DNA of 64,000 nucleotides from Actinernus sp. WN-2022 (GCA_030867875.1 JAOWCC010001589.1:149083745-149147744), one strand, 5' to 3'; positions 10,726 to 23,758 are shown, counted from the stretch's first letter. Made by a program: numbers and translations. Notes: generated by a model from the sequence alone, not told the origin.

Positions 10726-12009
10726 TTGTTGTAGATGTTGCAGATCACACAGCCAGCGGTCAAACGTCTGCTGGTGGGCGGCCGCGCGAATTTCCCGCGC
10801 AAAATTTACCTTAAAACATATTACAGTGAACTTCTACCCCCAAAAGTTAAGAAAAATACGTGAAAGTTAAGCTTTTTATTTTCACAGTCGACGGGAAATT
10901 GAACAAACTTCAAACTGTGAGTTTACCAAATGTTTTCGTAATTTACCAGGTTTGAAAACGGGTGTGTGAACAGTGACGCCGCCGGCTCGCTTTGAATTTG
11001 TTTTGGAATATGTTGTTGCAAGATTTTTGACGCATGCGCAGATGTTTGACCGCTGTGTGGTTGCAGATTCTTTGAAGTAATACCGCTTGCCATTTTGCTC
11101 TACACACAGGCTCGTATTCTGAATTCAGAATAATCGTTTGATTGCTGTGCGATCCAAAAGCACATTCCGGAATATTCCGGAATGTATTCCTATTCCGGAA
11201 TAGAGTCAATCGAACGCACTCTAAAATAGCGTTCATTTGCAAGAAAATCCTATTGAGCGAATATTGGCGAAGAAGAAATTGCACAAGTTTAGTAGTAGTA
11301 TTCACCTCCAGCTTTCCCTCCTGGTGATCTTGTACTGCCCTTGCTCCCGGTTCCTCGGCTTGTGCTGGCTGAGTGGGCGGGACAGCCGGTGCCTCGGCTC
11401 CCTCGGCTCTTTGGGAATACTGAATCTGTTCCTCAGCCATATGAGCGGGAAATTCGTGTGACTCACTTCAGCACAGTTCCCGCTCCCTTCGCGCTGATCT
11501 GAAGACTGAGCGGAGAGGAGTGGTCCTTTGCTATTTATAGCCGTCCCTGGAGAGTCAAGTAACTCCCTACATGCATGTTTAATCATATTTGGGGGTTCAA
11601 CACTTCAAAGAGCTTATATAGCTTCTTACATATTACAAACTTAACGGAAATTCAATGAAGCGATTTGCTAGAATTGTTTTCTGAAGTAGCTTTATGTCAA
11701 AGGTACATGTATTACAAGAGAAAAACTCTGTTCCAACCAAATGTTTCAGTGCAAATTCCAAATTAATACGAAGGAAAATATTTAGCCTTTATTTTCTCAA
11801 ACGCTCATAGCACCAATGCCAACCAAACCTGCTTTTTCGGAAAGTTTATTCTATCTTATCGTAAGGACTGGAACGGCTAGTCCATTCGAGCTCTATCAGG
11901 AAAGCTATAAGTAATCGAAACTGCAGGCCACCTTAAAATTGTTTGATTGCTGATCGTTACAATCTGTCTGCATACACGTTATGTGCGGGTTTCCTCATGA
12001 ACCGAGTTG
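10726..12009. other. Right Harbinger subterminal region and adjoining unexplained sequence
   Basis: Up to 11221 this is the Harbinger's noncoding end, with clustered TTCCGGAAT blocks. From 11222 to 12009 I see no supported gene. An ATG-initiated minus-strand frame at 11440 reads into the Harbinger end and is rich in Ala/Glu/Pro, but it has no family signature. Confidence 0.4.
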
Positions 12010-12625
12010 TCAGTCCTCCGTCTGTGTAGATACAGACACCATTTCAGGGTCTGGCTGATCAGGTGCCAGACAGACTCTGCTGTCTCTCAGGACAGCTTCA
12101 AGGGCCTTCTTCTGGTCAGCACCGGTGACAGTGAAGAGGTCCTCTTTGCTGACCCGGTCGAAGGACACTCACTGGCATACTGCCTCCTTCGTGTATCCAA
12201 AGACCCTGCTGCATATGGCGCCAATAAACCAGGACCTATATCCTTGTGGGAGGGCTTGGTAGAATTCCACCCAACAACAGCCCATGTCCACTGATGCGGC
12301 AAATCCTTCCATTTGTATAAGGGAGGTCATGATTTCCGCCATTGCCTTGGGTGCGTACTCGCGGAAGCCCACAGGCTCTCGGAATCGCCGTAGCAGGCCC
12401 TTGTTTATCGTCATGAACTGCTTCATCTTTTTAGGGTAACCTGCCAAGATTATCAAATATATCTTCGATGTATTTGCCTCGGTGGAGCCAATATGCTCGC
12501 CATCTAGATCTTCTCTCTCAACCTCCACTACAGAGTTTCTGTAGATGAGGTCAGCTTCGTGTAGAATATCTGCAAGGAGCGTGATATGAACTGAGCTGAC
12601 ATCATAACGGCAATAATTGCGTTCG
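12010..12625 (-). pseudogene. AAA+ ATPase-like fragment (CbxX/SpoVK style), broken
   Basis: The minus-strand frame from about 12625 to 12169 includes a TSKIYLIILAGYPKKMKQFM segment followed by NKGLLRRFREPVGFREYAPKAM. The 'AGYP..M..F...N.GL..RF' pattern is the sensor-1/arginine-finger region of CbxX/CfqX-type AAA+ domains. A change of frame near 12170 continues with a VSKEDLFTVTGADQKKALEA-like sequence and an acidic end (stop near 12010). The Walker A and B motifs are not found nearby, so only the C-terminal half of one AAA domain remains. It could be an exon of a larger host gene rather than a pseudogene, but the frame change argues against that. Confidence 0.45.
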
Positions 12626-13112
12626 ACAAAGGAGAATGCATACTAATCTTGCGTTGGGCTCCCTGTGGTCATGTGTGGGTTACCTGTGCTTTCACATGTG
12701 AAGCAAAAAGAGATTTCTGTTCCGAAGGAAGTGTTGAAGTTGAAGTTCAATTTTATTACACACTTGTTTATAGGTTTTACATTTTTGACAAAATAGATTT
12801 AAAACAAATTAATGATATAGATACAGAATAAATAGAGAGATACTTGTAGAGGGTGTACGGTTGCCAAAGTAGCATTAAGCTTCCCAGTTGGCCACGTCGT
12901 CAATTAAATGAACTTGGAAAGGGAAAAAAAAGTGGGAGAGAAAAAGAAAAAAAAAAAAAAAAAAAGGCCAAAAACAATAAAAAGATTGTTTAAGTTAGTT
13001 CTATAATTCAATGGGAGTTCTAGAAATCCTACATTTGATTCACCATTAAATTAGCTTTATAATACTTTTTAAAATTATTTGTTGTTGCTAATGCTTTCAT
13101 ACTACCAGGTGT

Positions 13113-13118
13113 GGTTTC
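13113..13118 (+). repeat. Left target-site duplication GGTTTC
   Basis: Six bases immediately outside the TACGGTGG terminus. They are repeated in direct orientation at 46033-46038, immediately outside the CCACCGTA terminus. The exact match in the exact expected place marks 13119-46032 as one insertion. Confidence 0.85.
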
Positions 13119-13140
13119 TACGGTGGCTCATAGGAACAAA

Positions 13141-13840
13141 ACACTTGCCAGATTAAAAACACTAATGCCAGAATGAAAACACTTCCCAGAATGAAAACAC
13201 TAATGCCAGATTGAAAACACGTGCCAGAATGAAAACACTTGCCAGAATGAAAACACTTGCCAGATTAAAAACACTAATGCCAGAATGAAAACACTTGCCA
13301 GAATGAAAACACTTGCCAGAATGAAAACACTTGCCAGAATGAAAACACTTGCCAGAATGAAAACACTTGCCAGAATGAAAACACTTGCCAGAATGAAAAC
13401 ACTTGCCAGAATGAAAACACTTGCCAGAATGAAAACACTTGCCAGAATGAAAACACTTGCCAGAATGAAAACACTTGCCAGAATGAAAACACTTGCCAGA
13501 ATGAAAACACTTGCCAGAATGAAAACACTTGCCAGAATGAAAACACTTGCCAGAATGAAAACACTTGCCAGAATGAAAACACTTGCCAGAATGAAAACAC
13601 TTGCCAGAATGAAAACACTTGCCAGAATGAAAACACTTGCCAGAATGAAAACACTTGCCAGAATGAAAACACTTGCCAGAATGAAAACACTTGCCAGAAT
13701 GAAAACACTTGCCAGAATGAAAACACTTGCCAGAATGAAAACACTTGCCAGAATGAAAACACTTGCCAGAATGAAAACACTTGCCAGAATGAAAACACTT
13801 GCCAGAATGAAAACACTTGCCAGAATGAAAACACTTGCCA
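13141..13840 (+). repeat. 18-bp tandem repeat array, block 1 (about 38 units)
   Basis: The unit AAAACACTTGCCAGAATG is repeated head to tail. The outermost five to six units are divergent, and the roughly 31 inner units are essentially identical. Because the period is a multiple of three and most frames lack stops, long artificial frames appear (repeats of MKTLAR, ASVFIL or VFSFWQ). These are not genes. The same unit occurs at 29142-29381, 29457-29678 and 45560-46012. Confidence 0.95.
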
Positions 13841-14043
13841 ATTTGTTGGGAGGAGCGTGACTATAGCCTGCGTGACATGTTATAATTACCTTACTTGCAA
13901 AAAACCGGTTTGACCGGTGCTCAGTAATTTTACTGGCGCGACGCGGGAGTTTTTTTGGACAGCACGTTTTCATCGGCTCAAAAAGTCAAGTTTTCTTGAA
14001 AAGTTTGTTGATTGAATGTTAAGTTGAATTACGTATTGGGTTC
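13841..14043 (+). repeat. 203-bp inverted repeat, left copy
   Basis: From ATTTGTTGGGAGGAGCGTGA to TACGTATTGGGTTC. The complement is found at 28938-29140, and I detect no mismatch over 203 bases. Together with the adjoining 18-bp arrays, this gives the left half of the composite its own inverted termini. The flanking sequence diverges immediately inside (after 14043 and before 28938). Confidence 0.9.
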
Positions 14044-14420
14044 AAGGTCTCTTGGACATTCTATGCATTTAAAGCTCCAGTGTATTGAATTTCTATTGTT
14101 ACAAAGCCCTCACCCAGTTATATTACTTATGCAAAGGCTATATCTTTTCAGTTGGGGGCTAGAGACCTTCAAGCTCACAGGTTAGCACACTTTGCTCTTA
14201 TGTTAATTAGCTTTTTCACATGTTAAGTCTAGTTGTATATGTGAAGAGAAACTCTACGGACACCAAAACTCATTGTCCAGTGGCTTTAGTTTATGCTGAA
14301 TGCTTTTATTCAATGTTATTAAATGTTATTAGTTCATTTTAGGCTGTTTAAAGGGCCACCAAGTCTGTTTAGTTCCAATTGGGGCGTTGTCAGCCTATAT
14401 CTATGTAGTGGTTCTATAGT

Positions 14421-15027
14421 CAGGGCCTCTGACAGAGTGCGGAAAAAAAATGAAATTAGTGCGGAAATATTTGTCAAATAGTGCGGGAAAAAAGCTCAAT
14501 AGTGCGGAAAATAGTGCGATTTTTTTAGGCCCGTTAGCGGCAAAAACTTTCGGCTCCTTGACTACAAATTTATCCATTTGTACAACGAATGCTTAAATAT
14601 CAAAGAAGCCGATGGATTTGTTCACCGTAGAACATTTCCCGACAACTTTTCATCTCTATCGATGCCTGTGATTGGTCAACCCAAACTTCTATCCAATAGC
14701 ATGTCTTGTTAGAATGAAAACTAGTGCCCAGCTTCCCGCAATATTACGTATGGAATGCCTGGCTGGTTTTTGATACGGAAGTCGGACCACGAACAAAGCT
14801 GACCTTGTTTCGTTGTTTACGAAGGTAAATTGTTCTCAAAAGCATACAAATCCACTTGAAATCGAAAATGGTGTCTGTACAATTATGTAATAAGAGCAAT
14901 TACGCAAATTTAGGGACTTTCAAAGCGAATTTTGTATTATTGTGCGAAAATAGTACAATAGTGCGATTGGGTGCGATTTTAAGCCAATAGTGCGAAATCT
15001 CACCCTCGCACTCTGTCAGAGGCCCTG
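14421..15027. mobile_element. 607-bp inverted-repeat element (MITE) with TATAGT duplication
   Basis: Ends CAGGGCCTCTGACAGAGTGC and the exact inverse are flanked by TATAGT (14415-14420 and 15028-15033). Subterminal repeats of 'AATAGTGCG' occur at both ends. No coding capacity. A CAGGG terminus is hAT-like, but the visible duplication is 6 bp rather than 8, so the superfamily is open. Confidence 0.75.
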
Positions 15028-15792
15028 TATAGTGCCTGATTCAATGGATATTTGAGCCTAGTTATTGTATGGAATGTTTTATGTAGTTTAGGTTTCATGT
15101 AAAGCCAAGTTATGCCTGAAATCATTTATGCATTATTGTTTGTAAGAACATTTGTACTCAGCATGTACCAAATCTCTTTGGAAGTTATGAATGGAATGTA
15201 ATAGAATATTGTGATAATTTAAGTATATATCTGTTTCCATGATATCTCAGTGATTGAGCTGTCAACTAGCCAAATATGTCATTAAGTTAATTAAGTCAGG
15301 AATCATGCTGCTCATGAAAATGTTAAGTGATTGATGACAACTATAATTGGTATTGTGATTGTCATGCAATTTCTGTGTTGATTATGTTACAGGTCAACCA
15401 TTGCTTTGACAAGCTATCTTTTACTACCTTTTTGATTTCTGAAATTCATCCTTTTGAAGTTGGTTATCTTTAGTCTGACAAGTCATTTAGGAGTTTGTTA
15501 TTTGGCATTATATCTTTCTGTACCTCTGTAGTATTTCAGTAAAAGAATTTTATTAAAGTTTTTGTCATTAATATATCACAAACTGAGTCTACTCTGATAT
15601 ATTGTCCAGCTTGCAATCCATCCGAAACTACAAAACGAGGTGGTGAATTCCTTGGACAGGCCTCCGATCCCCCTGTCAGGCCGTGCTTACAATCATTCTG
15701 GTGTCAGAAGTGGATTCCAGGTTAAAATTAACATATTTAAAAAACTTGAATTAAAAATGTTCCTCAGTTGCTCTCCTGTACTTGTTTTACAG

Positions 15793-18700
15793 ATGTTTTG
15801 CACAAGATGTGGCAAGCCAGTGACTCTAAATCAGATATTTTGTGGCCATTGTGGATTTAGCATCGAGTCTGCAGCTACATGTACAGTATCAACTCCAATA
15901 TCTACAGTGACATTATCAACTCCAGTACCTTCATGTACAGCAACAATATCAACTCCAATTGGAGGTTTAAGCAAGCCTAGCTACAAAGAGTTCATGGAAG
16001 CAAGAACAGCAAAATGGAAGAATTTAAGAAAGTAAAAGCTACCGAGAGGAAAGAGAAGTTCAAGTGTCGTGTTGGTATGAACAAGAAGCCAGGTGATTTA
16101 GTAAAGGTAAATAGTTTCTCAGTAGGTCAGTTTGTGATGAAAGCTGCCCTGCTTGAATCCAGCAACATAGTTATAATACATGTACATGTAAGTAACACTG
16201 ATGTGATCATGCAGAAAAGCAAAATTGTTAGATATTCTTGCCAGTGGTACATGTACTGTAGATGGATTTTGGATTTTATCATCTTTCAGATTTACAATTT
16301 TTTAAAGCTTTTTGTTTGTTTCCTCACGTAGTAATTAAGCCATATACAAATAAATAAAAAGATAGCAAAATAAAAGGCTAAGAAGAGGGAATTAAATTAA
16401 AGCTAGCACTGACATGTTACCTTATATGATCAGTTAAACCCTGTGCATACAGGTAACATGGGAGTTGAAACATGTAATGTTCAATAATAATTTTATTAAC
16501 AGATCCATGCTCTGAGTTATTCATAATTGAATAAAAAGTAACATATTTGGCAAATACCCTTCCCAGCTCACCTTTTAAACTGCAATTTCTCATCGGATGA
16601 ACAGTTACATGTACCAGTTTTTGAAGTTAGATTGTTTATTAATTATATCTTTGCTTTTGAGTTTCACAGGATTTGTTTGACAACACTGACTGCCAGGAAG
16701 GACTGTATACTCAGTACTTTATTGATTTCTTGAAACTCCTTTTCTTTTCCAATCTCCAACAAAATATTATGATGTTAGGATCCTTTGTCCCATTCGGTTT
16801 TCACCGATCATTAAATTCATCCTGCTTTGTGTAGATTCGACTCAGACATACAAAACATGCTATAATGTTTTCCAGTCAATCTTTTCCTCATAAAATATAG
16901 TTATTATTATTGTTAGATATGGTTCAATGGCACTTAGAGTGAAGTATGGCCATTACAAATTTCAACTCCCTTTTAATGTACTGTGTTTCTGATATGATAT
17001 TTGTACGTAATGCAACTTATTGACTAAAATAATATTTTTTTAATTTCTTTTCTTCATGCATTCTTTTCCTTAATTCAGATAAATGTTGGTATTGTCCATT
17101 TCTACAATGGGGAGCTTAAGGTTCAAAGAAGCTCATTGATGCCAGTAACTGTTCCAAAAACAGCAACAGATGTAAGAGTTAAGAGGGCTGCAGTAGACAA
17201 GCATTCTGCACACAATTCAAAACTTCCAAAAAGCAAAGAATGGCAGTTACTTTACCCAGATTTTACAGAAGTTCTATTCATTCCTGGTACAAGAGAGTTC
17301 TTTACCATTTAAAAGTGTGGGGAAATCATATCAGCGCATCAATTTATATATCTGCAGAATTGAGGAACAAGAAGGTATATACATGTATATAAGTACTACA
17401 CTCATTTCATAGTTTCATTTTAAATGTTTTTTTTCCTATTCACCAGTAACACTCAGATAATTAAATAAATAACTACAAAAACGTTTACAAGTAAATTATG
17501 TAATAAAATTATTCCCATGGAATTATTTTAGAGGAGCTGCAAATGTACAAAGCTTTAATGTTTCGGGTGGATTGTGAAAAAAAGCTAAACATGTTTTTTT
17601 TCTGAGCCAGGGAAATAGTCGAGATGTTTTTGAATAAAATGTATTTATTTATGAGTTAGGTAAGGCTATGGTATATACATGTAGTTAGCCTTGGGAAACA
17701 GCTGCCTCTCAACATTTGAGATTCAAGTGGGAAAATTCCATAGTGATAACATAAAATCTGCTGTGATCAGGGTTGTGTTTCTGATTCGTTGAGCCATATT
17801 TACGAATAAATTATGATAATTTATCTTGCTTCAAAATGTTTGTAACCCTGCAGTATAAATGTTATTTCTTTCTTTATTTAATATCACAATTATGCATTCC
17901 TTCTTTATTGAAAGGTTTAGAAGATGATGGTAATGATAGTAAAGATGACAGTGAGGGGGAGCCTGATAAGGTATATACCGTATTTGACCGCGTACAAGCC
18001 GCACCCTGCGTATAAGCCGCACCCCCACTTTTGGGCTTATAATCTAACTCGGTACCATGTCAGGCCATGAAATCACAAAGAATAATATAATTATTGTTAT
18101 CAAAATTATAAACTATTCAGTGCTAATGTGTACGACTTCTTTTTTTGTGTGTGCTGCTCAACTTATTTGTTTATTTTGTTGCCAATATTTGATTGCTATG
18201 GGTGTTGATTCTATTTCAGATTAACTATAACTTTACTTTAATTTGTTTGTATTTTGCATTTTATTTTAATTGTAGACTCTTGAATCATCAGAAGAGGTGA
18301 CTTTCAATGACAGGCACACTGTTACAGAGCCACAGACACTTGCAACGCTTTCAGTGGCAGCCAATGCTTTTGCCACAACAGCAGCTGTACCTGCCTCAGT
18401 TGTCTTCCAAGCACCCCATCAAACTACAATTCCTGAAAGTGATAATTACATGTATGTTGACACTGACCAGGAGGAGGATGTGGACGTACCATATAACCTC
18501 TACTGTGACCTGATTCATGATGATGAAGATAGCGATGGTGATGATAATGATCTGCTACTACAGGAGGCACTACTAATATCAGCAACAACGACTGGAGATG
18601 CAAGGGCAGAACTATCTAATATTGGGTTTGGATTAGTTAATTAAATACTTGTTTTACCAATAATAGCAAGTGGAATTTGTAAAAGAAACAAGGAATAGTT

Positions 18701-21361
18701 AATTTATTTGAAATCATCAATAAACGTAAAATTACTATTTCTATTTCTCGCAATCATTCCAATCGATCTGGAACCAATATTTTTGATTGACAAGGTCAGG
18801 TGACCATGCAGTAAAGGCAAAAGGCCTAATATTTGATTCCTTTTAGTGAAATATTTGATTTTTTAAATATTTAGTTCACTTAACCTACATTAATAACCAC
18901 CTTTCATACAGTCAAACAAGTTGCAGAATCAATTATTTTTAGCAAAGGATAACCATTATCATATGATTCAATTATTCTCATTCGATCTCTCTCTATTGAC
19001 AAGGAAAACATTAAATATGTACATTCCATTATTTGTTTCTCTCAGAAAATCCCTTGAGTCAGTTGTGCGGCCCTTGTTTGAGAACATTTCACAAGAAGAG
19101 TTGCAGATTATAAGAGTGAGAAGACGTCATGTGTGGAGTGATGCACTAAGAGGATTTTCCAAAACAGACTTCTTGGTGGGAACCTTACTACATGTCCACT
19201 TCATTGGTGAAGAGGCTGCTGATTCCGGTGGTCCACGAAGGGAGTTTCTTCGACTACTGATGAAGAGTTTAGTCTGTGAATCGGGAGTCCTAATGGGCAA
19301 TGACAGAAGAAAGACTTTCACTTCAAATCCTCTCCTGATTATGAAGGAGGTTTATTTCCATGCAGGAAGAATGGTAGCAACGAGCCTAATTCAAGGTGGC
19401 CCAGGTTTGAAGTGCTTATCTCCTGCCATCTATGATTATATCACTGGAGACAAGGATGCATGTCGCTGTGACCTTGATGTGGATGACATTGGAGACACAG
19501 TAGTCCAAGAGAAAGTGAGAAAGGTATGATACGTACCATAGTTGCATGCAGTGTAGGTCTACTTAGATAGAGAAATGGTGTTGTTGTAGTCAGCCTACTG
19601 CAAAATAAAAAATAATGGTTGAAGAGGAACTGCAAGGTTAGATAATTAATGGATTGTATGTATTTCATTTTTGATGTAAGTACATGTTAACCTTGTGCTA
19701 CACATAAATAAATGGATGTTCCCCAACAATATTGATGATTTGTGAGACCTTATGTGCTTTCCTGGAATTAGGTACCCCTTCCTGAGGGCCCTCCCACTTT
19801 TCATCCTTTTAAAGCTATTTGCATTTATGTGAAGTAATCTATGTTTCATATGGAATTTTGGTCAAAATATTACTGAGAGGGGTAGGGTGGATTTGCAACT
19901 TATGGGGGGTAGGGTAGTTTGCCAAGTGATAATAATAATATCTAGCTGCACTAATGTTTTTCTTTTTAAAGCTTATTATACAAAGTAAAAGGGCTAGCAG
20001 GTGTTAGTCTCTTTCAAAAGTAAGGCTTTTTTTAGAAGATATTTCAAACCTCAATAAATGGTAGTCTAGCTGTTAGCATTTTCAAAATGTGCGAGTAGGA
20101 GACTGGGGAAGCTGTATATCCAGTTCATTGGTTGATGAAGCTTGGATTCAATATTAAGCATAAAATAATGTAAAAGTATTCAGAAATCCACCTTTCTGTT
20201 TGCCAATATCTCAAATTTGTGAACCCTTTATACGTTACCATAGCTTCATTGTAAGATGGACAATCAACACACTGAATAGACAGATCCTGGCCAACAAGTA
20301 AATTTTGGAGCAAAATTTGACTCAAATCAGTAAACTGTCAACTCAACACATGAGTGTCAGAGTCTACCAGTAAAGAGATCCATGAACTCAAACATGGAAA
20401 TCTCAAGATTACTTGGTGTACTGACGATGTGTACGTACCATATTTACACAGACCAGTGAATATTGAACTCACATTCAGTGGGTTTATTTAACAGCAACAT
20501 TACTTTGTCCAATTTGTGAATTACAAATGTATAAATCAAATGACTGTATATTATAAATCACACAAATGCAGTCAAATAATGTATAACCATGTATAACCAT
20601 GCTCATGCTGCAAAGGACCACAGGTAACCCACACATGTCAAGATGATTTCCCCCAGTATTTTTAGCATTAATTGGGTTTAAGCAAACAGGTTCATGTACA
20701 TTTTACATACCTACGTTTTTTTAACTTGTCACAGATTAAATCTTTGGCAGATGGCTCATTCAAAGATGGACTGGCTGAAGAGATAGATCTTCTTCTGGAT
20801 ATGGGAGTCACCAAGCTTTCTTGGAGTGTAGAAGAGAAGCCTGTCCTATTAAAACTGCTTTATGAACACAATGTCATTTACAAGAACAAAGCAGCACTGG
20901 ATCAGTTTGTAGATGGTTTCAAATCTGCTTATCCTAACTTCTTCTCTTCCCTAAATGAGAATAAGCTGTTGTTCAAGGCAGTTTTCTGTCACAGTGACGA
21001 GGAACTGACTCTGGACAAGTTTCGACCACTTTTCCATATTTGTTTGGCTCCTGAAGGAAGTAATAACAGAGAAGGCGAAGAGCTCACCTGTCTGTGGTGG
21101 GAAGAATTTCTTGATCAAAAGAGTGTTCCATTGCCAGAGTTACTTGCATTTTTAACTGGTGCTAATGAGGTACCACCCTTAGGATTTGACAAACAAATTG
21201 ATGTGAAATTCTATGACCAACAAAAACGGATGAGAAGGCTGCCACATAGTTCAACATGCGCTCTAGAGTTTTTTTTGCCAAGATCTGTAGAAAGTGTAAG
21301 TGAATTTGAGAGTCTCATGATGCAGGCTATTTTTGACACTTGCGGCTTTGGCAAAGTGTAA
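15793..21361 (+). pseudogene. HECT E3 ubiquitin-ligase-like gene (G2E3-like), intron-containing, with lesions
   Basis: Exons I can trace: 15793-16033 (zinc ribbon MFCTRCGKPV...FCGHCGF, after a TTTTACAG acceptor); 17079-17374; about 17918-17976 (acidic); from 18276; 19046-19523; 20735-21361. The last two encode a HECT domain. The N-lobe has RRRHVWSDALRGF and ADSGGPRREFLRLL. The C-lobe ends with HSSTCALEFFLP, where the Cys is the ubiquitin-thioester residue. Exons are bounded by AG/GT. Exon 17079-17374 contains a TAA after TREFFTI and then needs a frame change to reach GKSYQRINLYIC, so this copy looks damaged. The acidic exon at 18276 reads to a stop at 18644 unless spliced earlier. HECT genes of this type are multicopy in corals and fish. 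Here it lies inside the inverted-repeat-bounded left half. Confidence 0.65.
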
Positions 21362-21539
21362 GTAAATTAGCTTGAAGTTTTCATGAAGCATAGCCTGTAA
21401 GTTAAGAAGCAATATAGCTTGCAGTTTACTCAGTTGTTTATTTTAACATTTATATTACCGGTATATATATGTTATGTAATAAGCTTTACCAAAATGTCTG
21501 GACTACACTTAACGCTACATAAATAAGCCCTTTAGGCAA

Positions 21540-21853
21540 AATGGTGCATGCTGGGTAATCAGGACAGAAAAGGCTGGAAATACAGAGTCTGTATGAGAAT
21601 CTGTCAAACATTTACCCAAAAAAAATATTTTAACTGACAAACAATTATTGTCAGCAATTCAACACCAAACTTAATCGTCTATAACTTTCACTGCTGAAAT
21701 GTTATAAATATACTATTTTGCCATGTATCTTCAGTTGTGGGGTAATCGTGGTCCTGAAGAAAGACTTTTGGTATAAATGAATATTTGACAACCGATTATC
21801 ATACAAACTGTATTTCCCACCATATTAGTCCTGATTACCCAGCATGCACCAAA
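21540..21853. mobile_element. Foldback/MITE, about 0.3 kb
   Basis: AATGGTGCATGCTGGGTAAT and following bases at the left are matched in inverse at 21828-21853 (GTCCTGATTACCCAGCATGC). No open frame. Target duplication not clear. Confidence 0.6.
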
Positions 21854-22715
21854 CTGCAGCCATCTTGGCTGAGCTGTTTAATATTAGCTGAATGCCAGTT
21901 AATTTTTTGTCTTAGCATTAGGTTAGGGTTAGGACTTAAGGACATTACACATATTTGCCAAAATCGTGATGATTCAGTACAAATTGCCTGGTCTTCTTGC
22001 AAATAGTACCCACAGCGCTAGCTAAACAGGCTACCATGCAAATGACTGTTCATTATAAAAGTTATTATAGAAAATGTTATTGTTAAAAAAGTTTTTTTTT
22101 ATACTCAAGATTATTACATAGTTGTTCTTAATCAAAGGACATTATATAGACAATATATAGTACATGACTTTACTTTACAGAGGGCAAAATTACTGAGTTC
22201 TGATTGGTTGAAATAGAGGGCATTTTTTCTTAATTGAGGGCACAATTTTGTTTGATAATTTTTGGTTGGTTGGTAAGTTGCTTAGCGACAGGCACCTGTG
22301 AAAGTTGTCTAGGGTTTCCAGTCCGCCTTTCAACTCTAGTGACTTCTGATCCAGCTTGAAAGCAAATATATAAGGATTCCCCTGGGGGGAACTCCCATAT
22401 AAAATTGGCAGGGATGCTCATCAAAAAAATTGAAAATGACCCCTAAAAGGTAGCAGAATCTCGTTTTGTGGGCATGACTCAAACTTATTTCTACCCTTAA
22501 GAGGTACCAATCCTGCACTGAATGTAGACTGAAAGTGGTTCCTGCCTTATTTTCCTTGCATTCCAGTCTTAATTACTTTGAATACCCTAAAAGGTACCAC
22601 AATGATCAAAACTGTGGGTTTTAAATTGGACACACTAAAATATACCAAAATGCGCATTTTTACCCCTAAAAGGTACAACAAGCATCCCCGTCAGTGCCTT
22701 ATAGGGAGCAACCAG

Positions 22716-22833
22716 GGCCGGGTTGTTCAAAGCTTGATTAGTGTTAATCCTGGATTAACTCTGCACAGAACATATTGGTTGTCATGGAAATTAACCCTGG
22801 ATTAGCACTAATCGGGCTTTGAACAACCCGGCC
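22716..22833. mobile_element. 118-bp MITE with inverted ends GGCCGGGTTGTTCAAAGC
   Basis: Nearly the whole element is a stem. The ends GGCCGGGTTGTTCAAAGC and the complement are followed by GATTAGTG/CACTAATC and TAATCCTGGATTAA/TTAACCCTGGATTA. CAG flanks both sides (22713-22715 and 22834-22836), a likely 3-bp duplication. The terminal motif is a common one in aquatic-animal MITEs, as far as I recall. Confidence 0.7.
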
Positions 22834-23758
22834 CAGGACAACAACGGCCGTGATGACGGGAGCCAGAAAAGTGTTTTCTCCTGAAATTCGGTGTTTACTA
22901 TTTCTTTAATTCATCTTTAATTGCCCTTCACGTTCAGATTTACAAAAAATGTGATGGGCACAGAGTTCCGTTCAAGCCCAACCTAAAACGGACTGATTTA
23001 CTTACTACAGTTTGTGTTCTCTACAAAACATAAACTTTGCTGTTTTCACGTTGTTTTTGCAGAGAACAGTCAAATGCGTATGCGCATGCAGTTATTGTAT
23101 TTTGTAATTAAATAAGCTATTGTTTCATGCCGTCATCCTAGTCGTCGTGATTAAGGTCACTATCAAGTTACAAAAGTAGCAGTTTCAAATAATCCCATTC
23201 AAAACAGTTTTCTTTTGAGTTTTGACGCTTTGGATTACTTGAGAGGCAGGAAACTTCTGTCCGTTTTACTTTTAATAAACTAAGATACACCAAAAGATGT
23301 TGTTGTATTTTCTTACTGATTTGCCATTATTATATTATCATAATATGAAGAGAACGTAATGAAGAAAACAAGTTTGACTAATTTGACTATAAGTCCAGTG
23401 TCTCGCAGCCATTGCGATCTATTTGTAAGTTTTCTCGGAGCGCGAACACACACAGATTTTGTTTTCAATGTCTTTCCTTATAGATACAATTGTGCCACTC
23501 TATATTATAAACAAGTAATCGCATTGAGTCCTTGTAAAATTAAGGATTAATTTCACTTGTGTTTTAAAAGTTTTCCAAAAATTGCTCTCATCGCTCCAGG
23601 ACATCGGGCAATTTTTTGAAAACTTTGAAAACATGCATGAAATTACTCAGCCCATGCGATTACCTCTACAAAACAGCCTGAAAACCATAACCTTGTGGGC
23701 AGCACATACCTGTATGTACCATAAATGGTGCTTATTAAATTTTGGAGGTCTTAGATGG

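Larger units (their letters stand above)
2578..11221. mobile_element. PIF/Harbinger DNA transposon, 8.6 kb, with a nested insertion
   Basis: The left end begins GGGTGCGTTCGATTGA and runs into CTATTCCGGAATA. The right end (11184-11221) is its inverted counterpart, starting GAGTGCGTTCGATTGA when read inward. Both ends are flanked by TAA (2575-2577 and 11222-11224), the 3-bp duplication typical of PIF/Harbinger. Inside, in divergent orientation toward the ends, are the two genes known for this superfamily: a Myb/SANT-like DNA-binding protein (plus strand, near the left end) and a DDE transposase (minus strand, near the right end). Both are broken. A pogo-like element (4010-7234) has inserted between them, so the Harbinger is the older insertion. 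Confidence 0.85.

Noticed and set aside
11222..11440. Minus-strand ATG frame rich in Ala/Glu/Pro next to the Harbinger end
   Set aside because: Low-complexity composition, it runs into the transposon end, and there is no family resemblance. A host first exon is possible but unsupported.
13141..13840. CRISPR-like array
   Set aside because: Units are contiguous 18-mers with no spacers, in a eukaryotic transposon end.
13200..13973. Long open frames in all three or four readings across the 18-bp arrays (repeats of MKTLAR, ASVFIL, VFSFWQ), also at 29.1-29.7 and 45.5-45.8 kb
   Set aside because: They arise because the repeat period is divisible by three and lacks stops in most frames. The same text is open on both strands, and there is no start context or non-repeat domain.
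17978..18050. Single terminal-repeat-like text (CCGCGTACAAGCCGCACCC, GCGTATAAGCCGCACCC)
   Set aside because: It looks like one end of a common MITE, but no inverted partner was found nearby.
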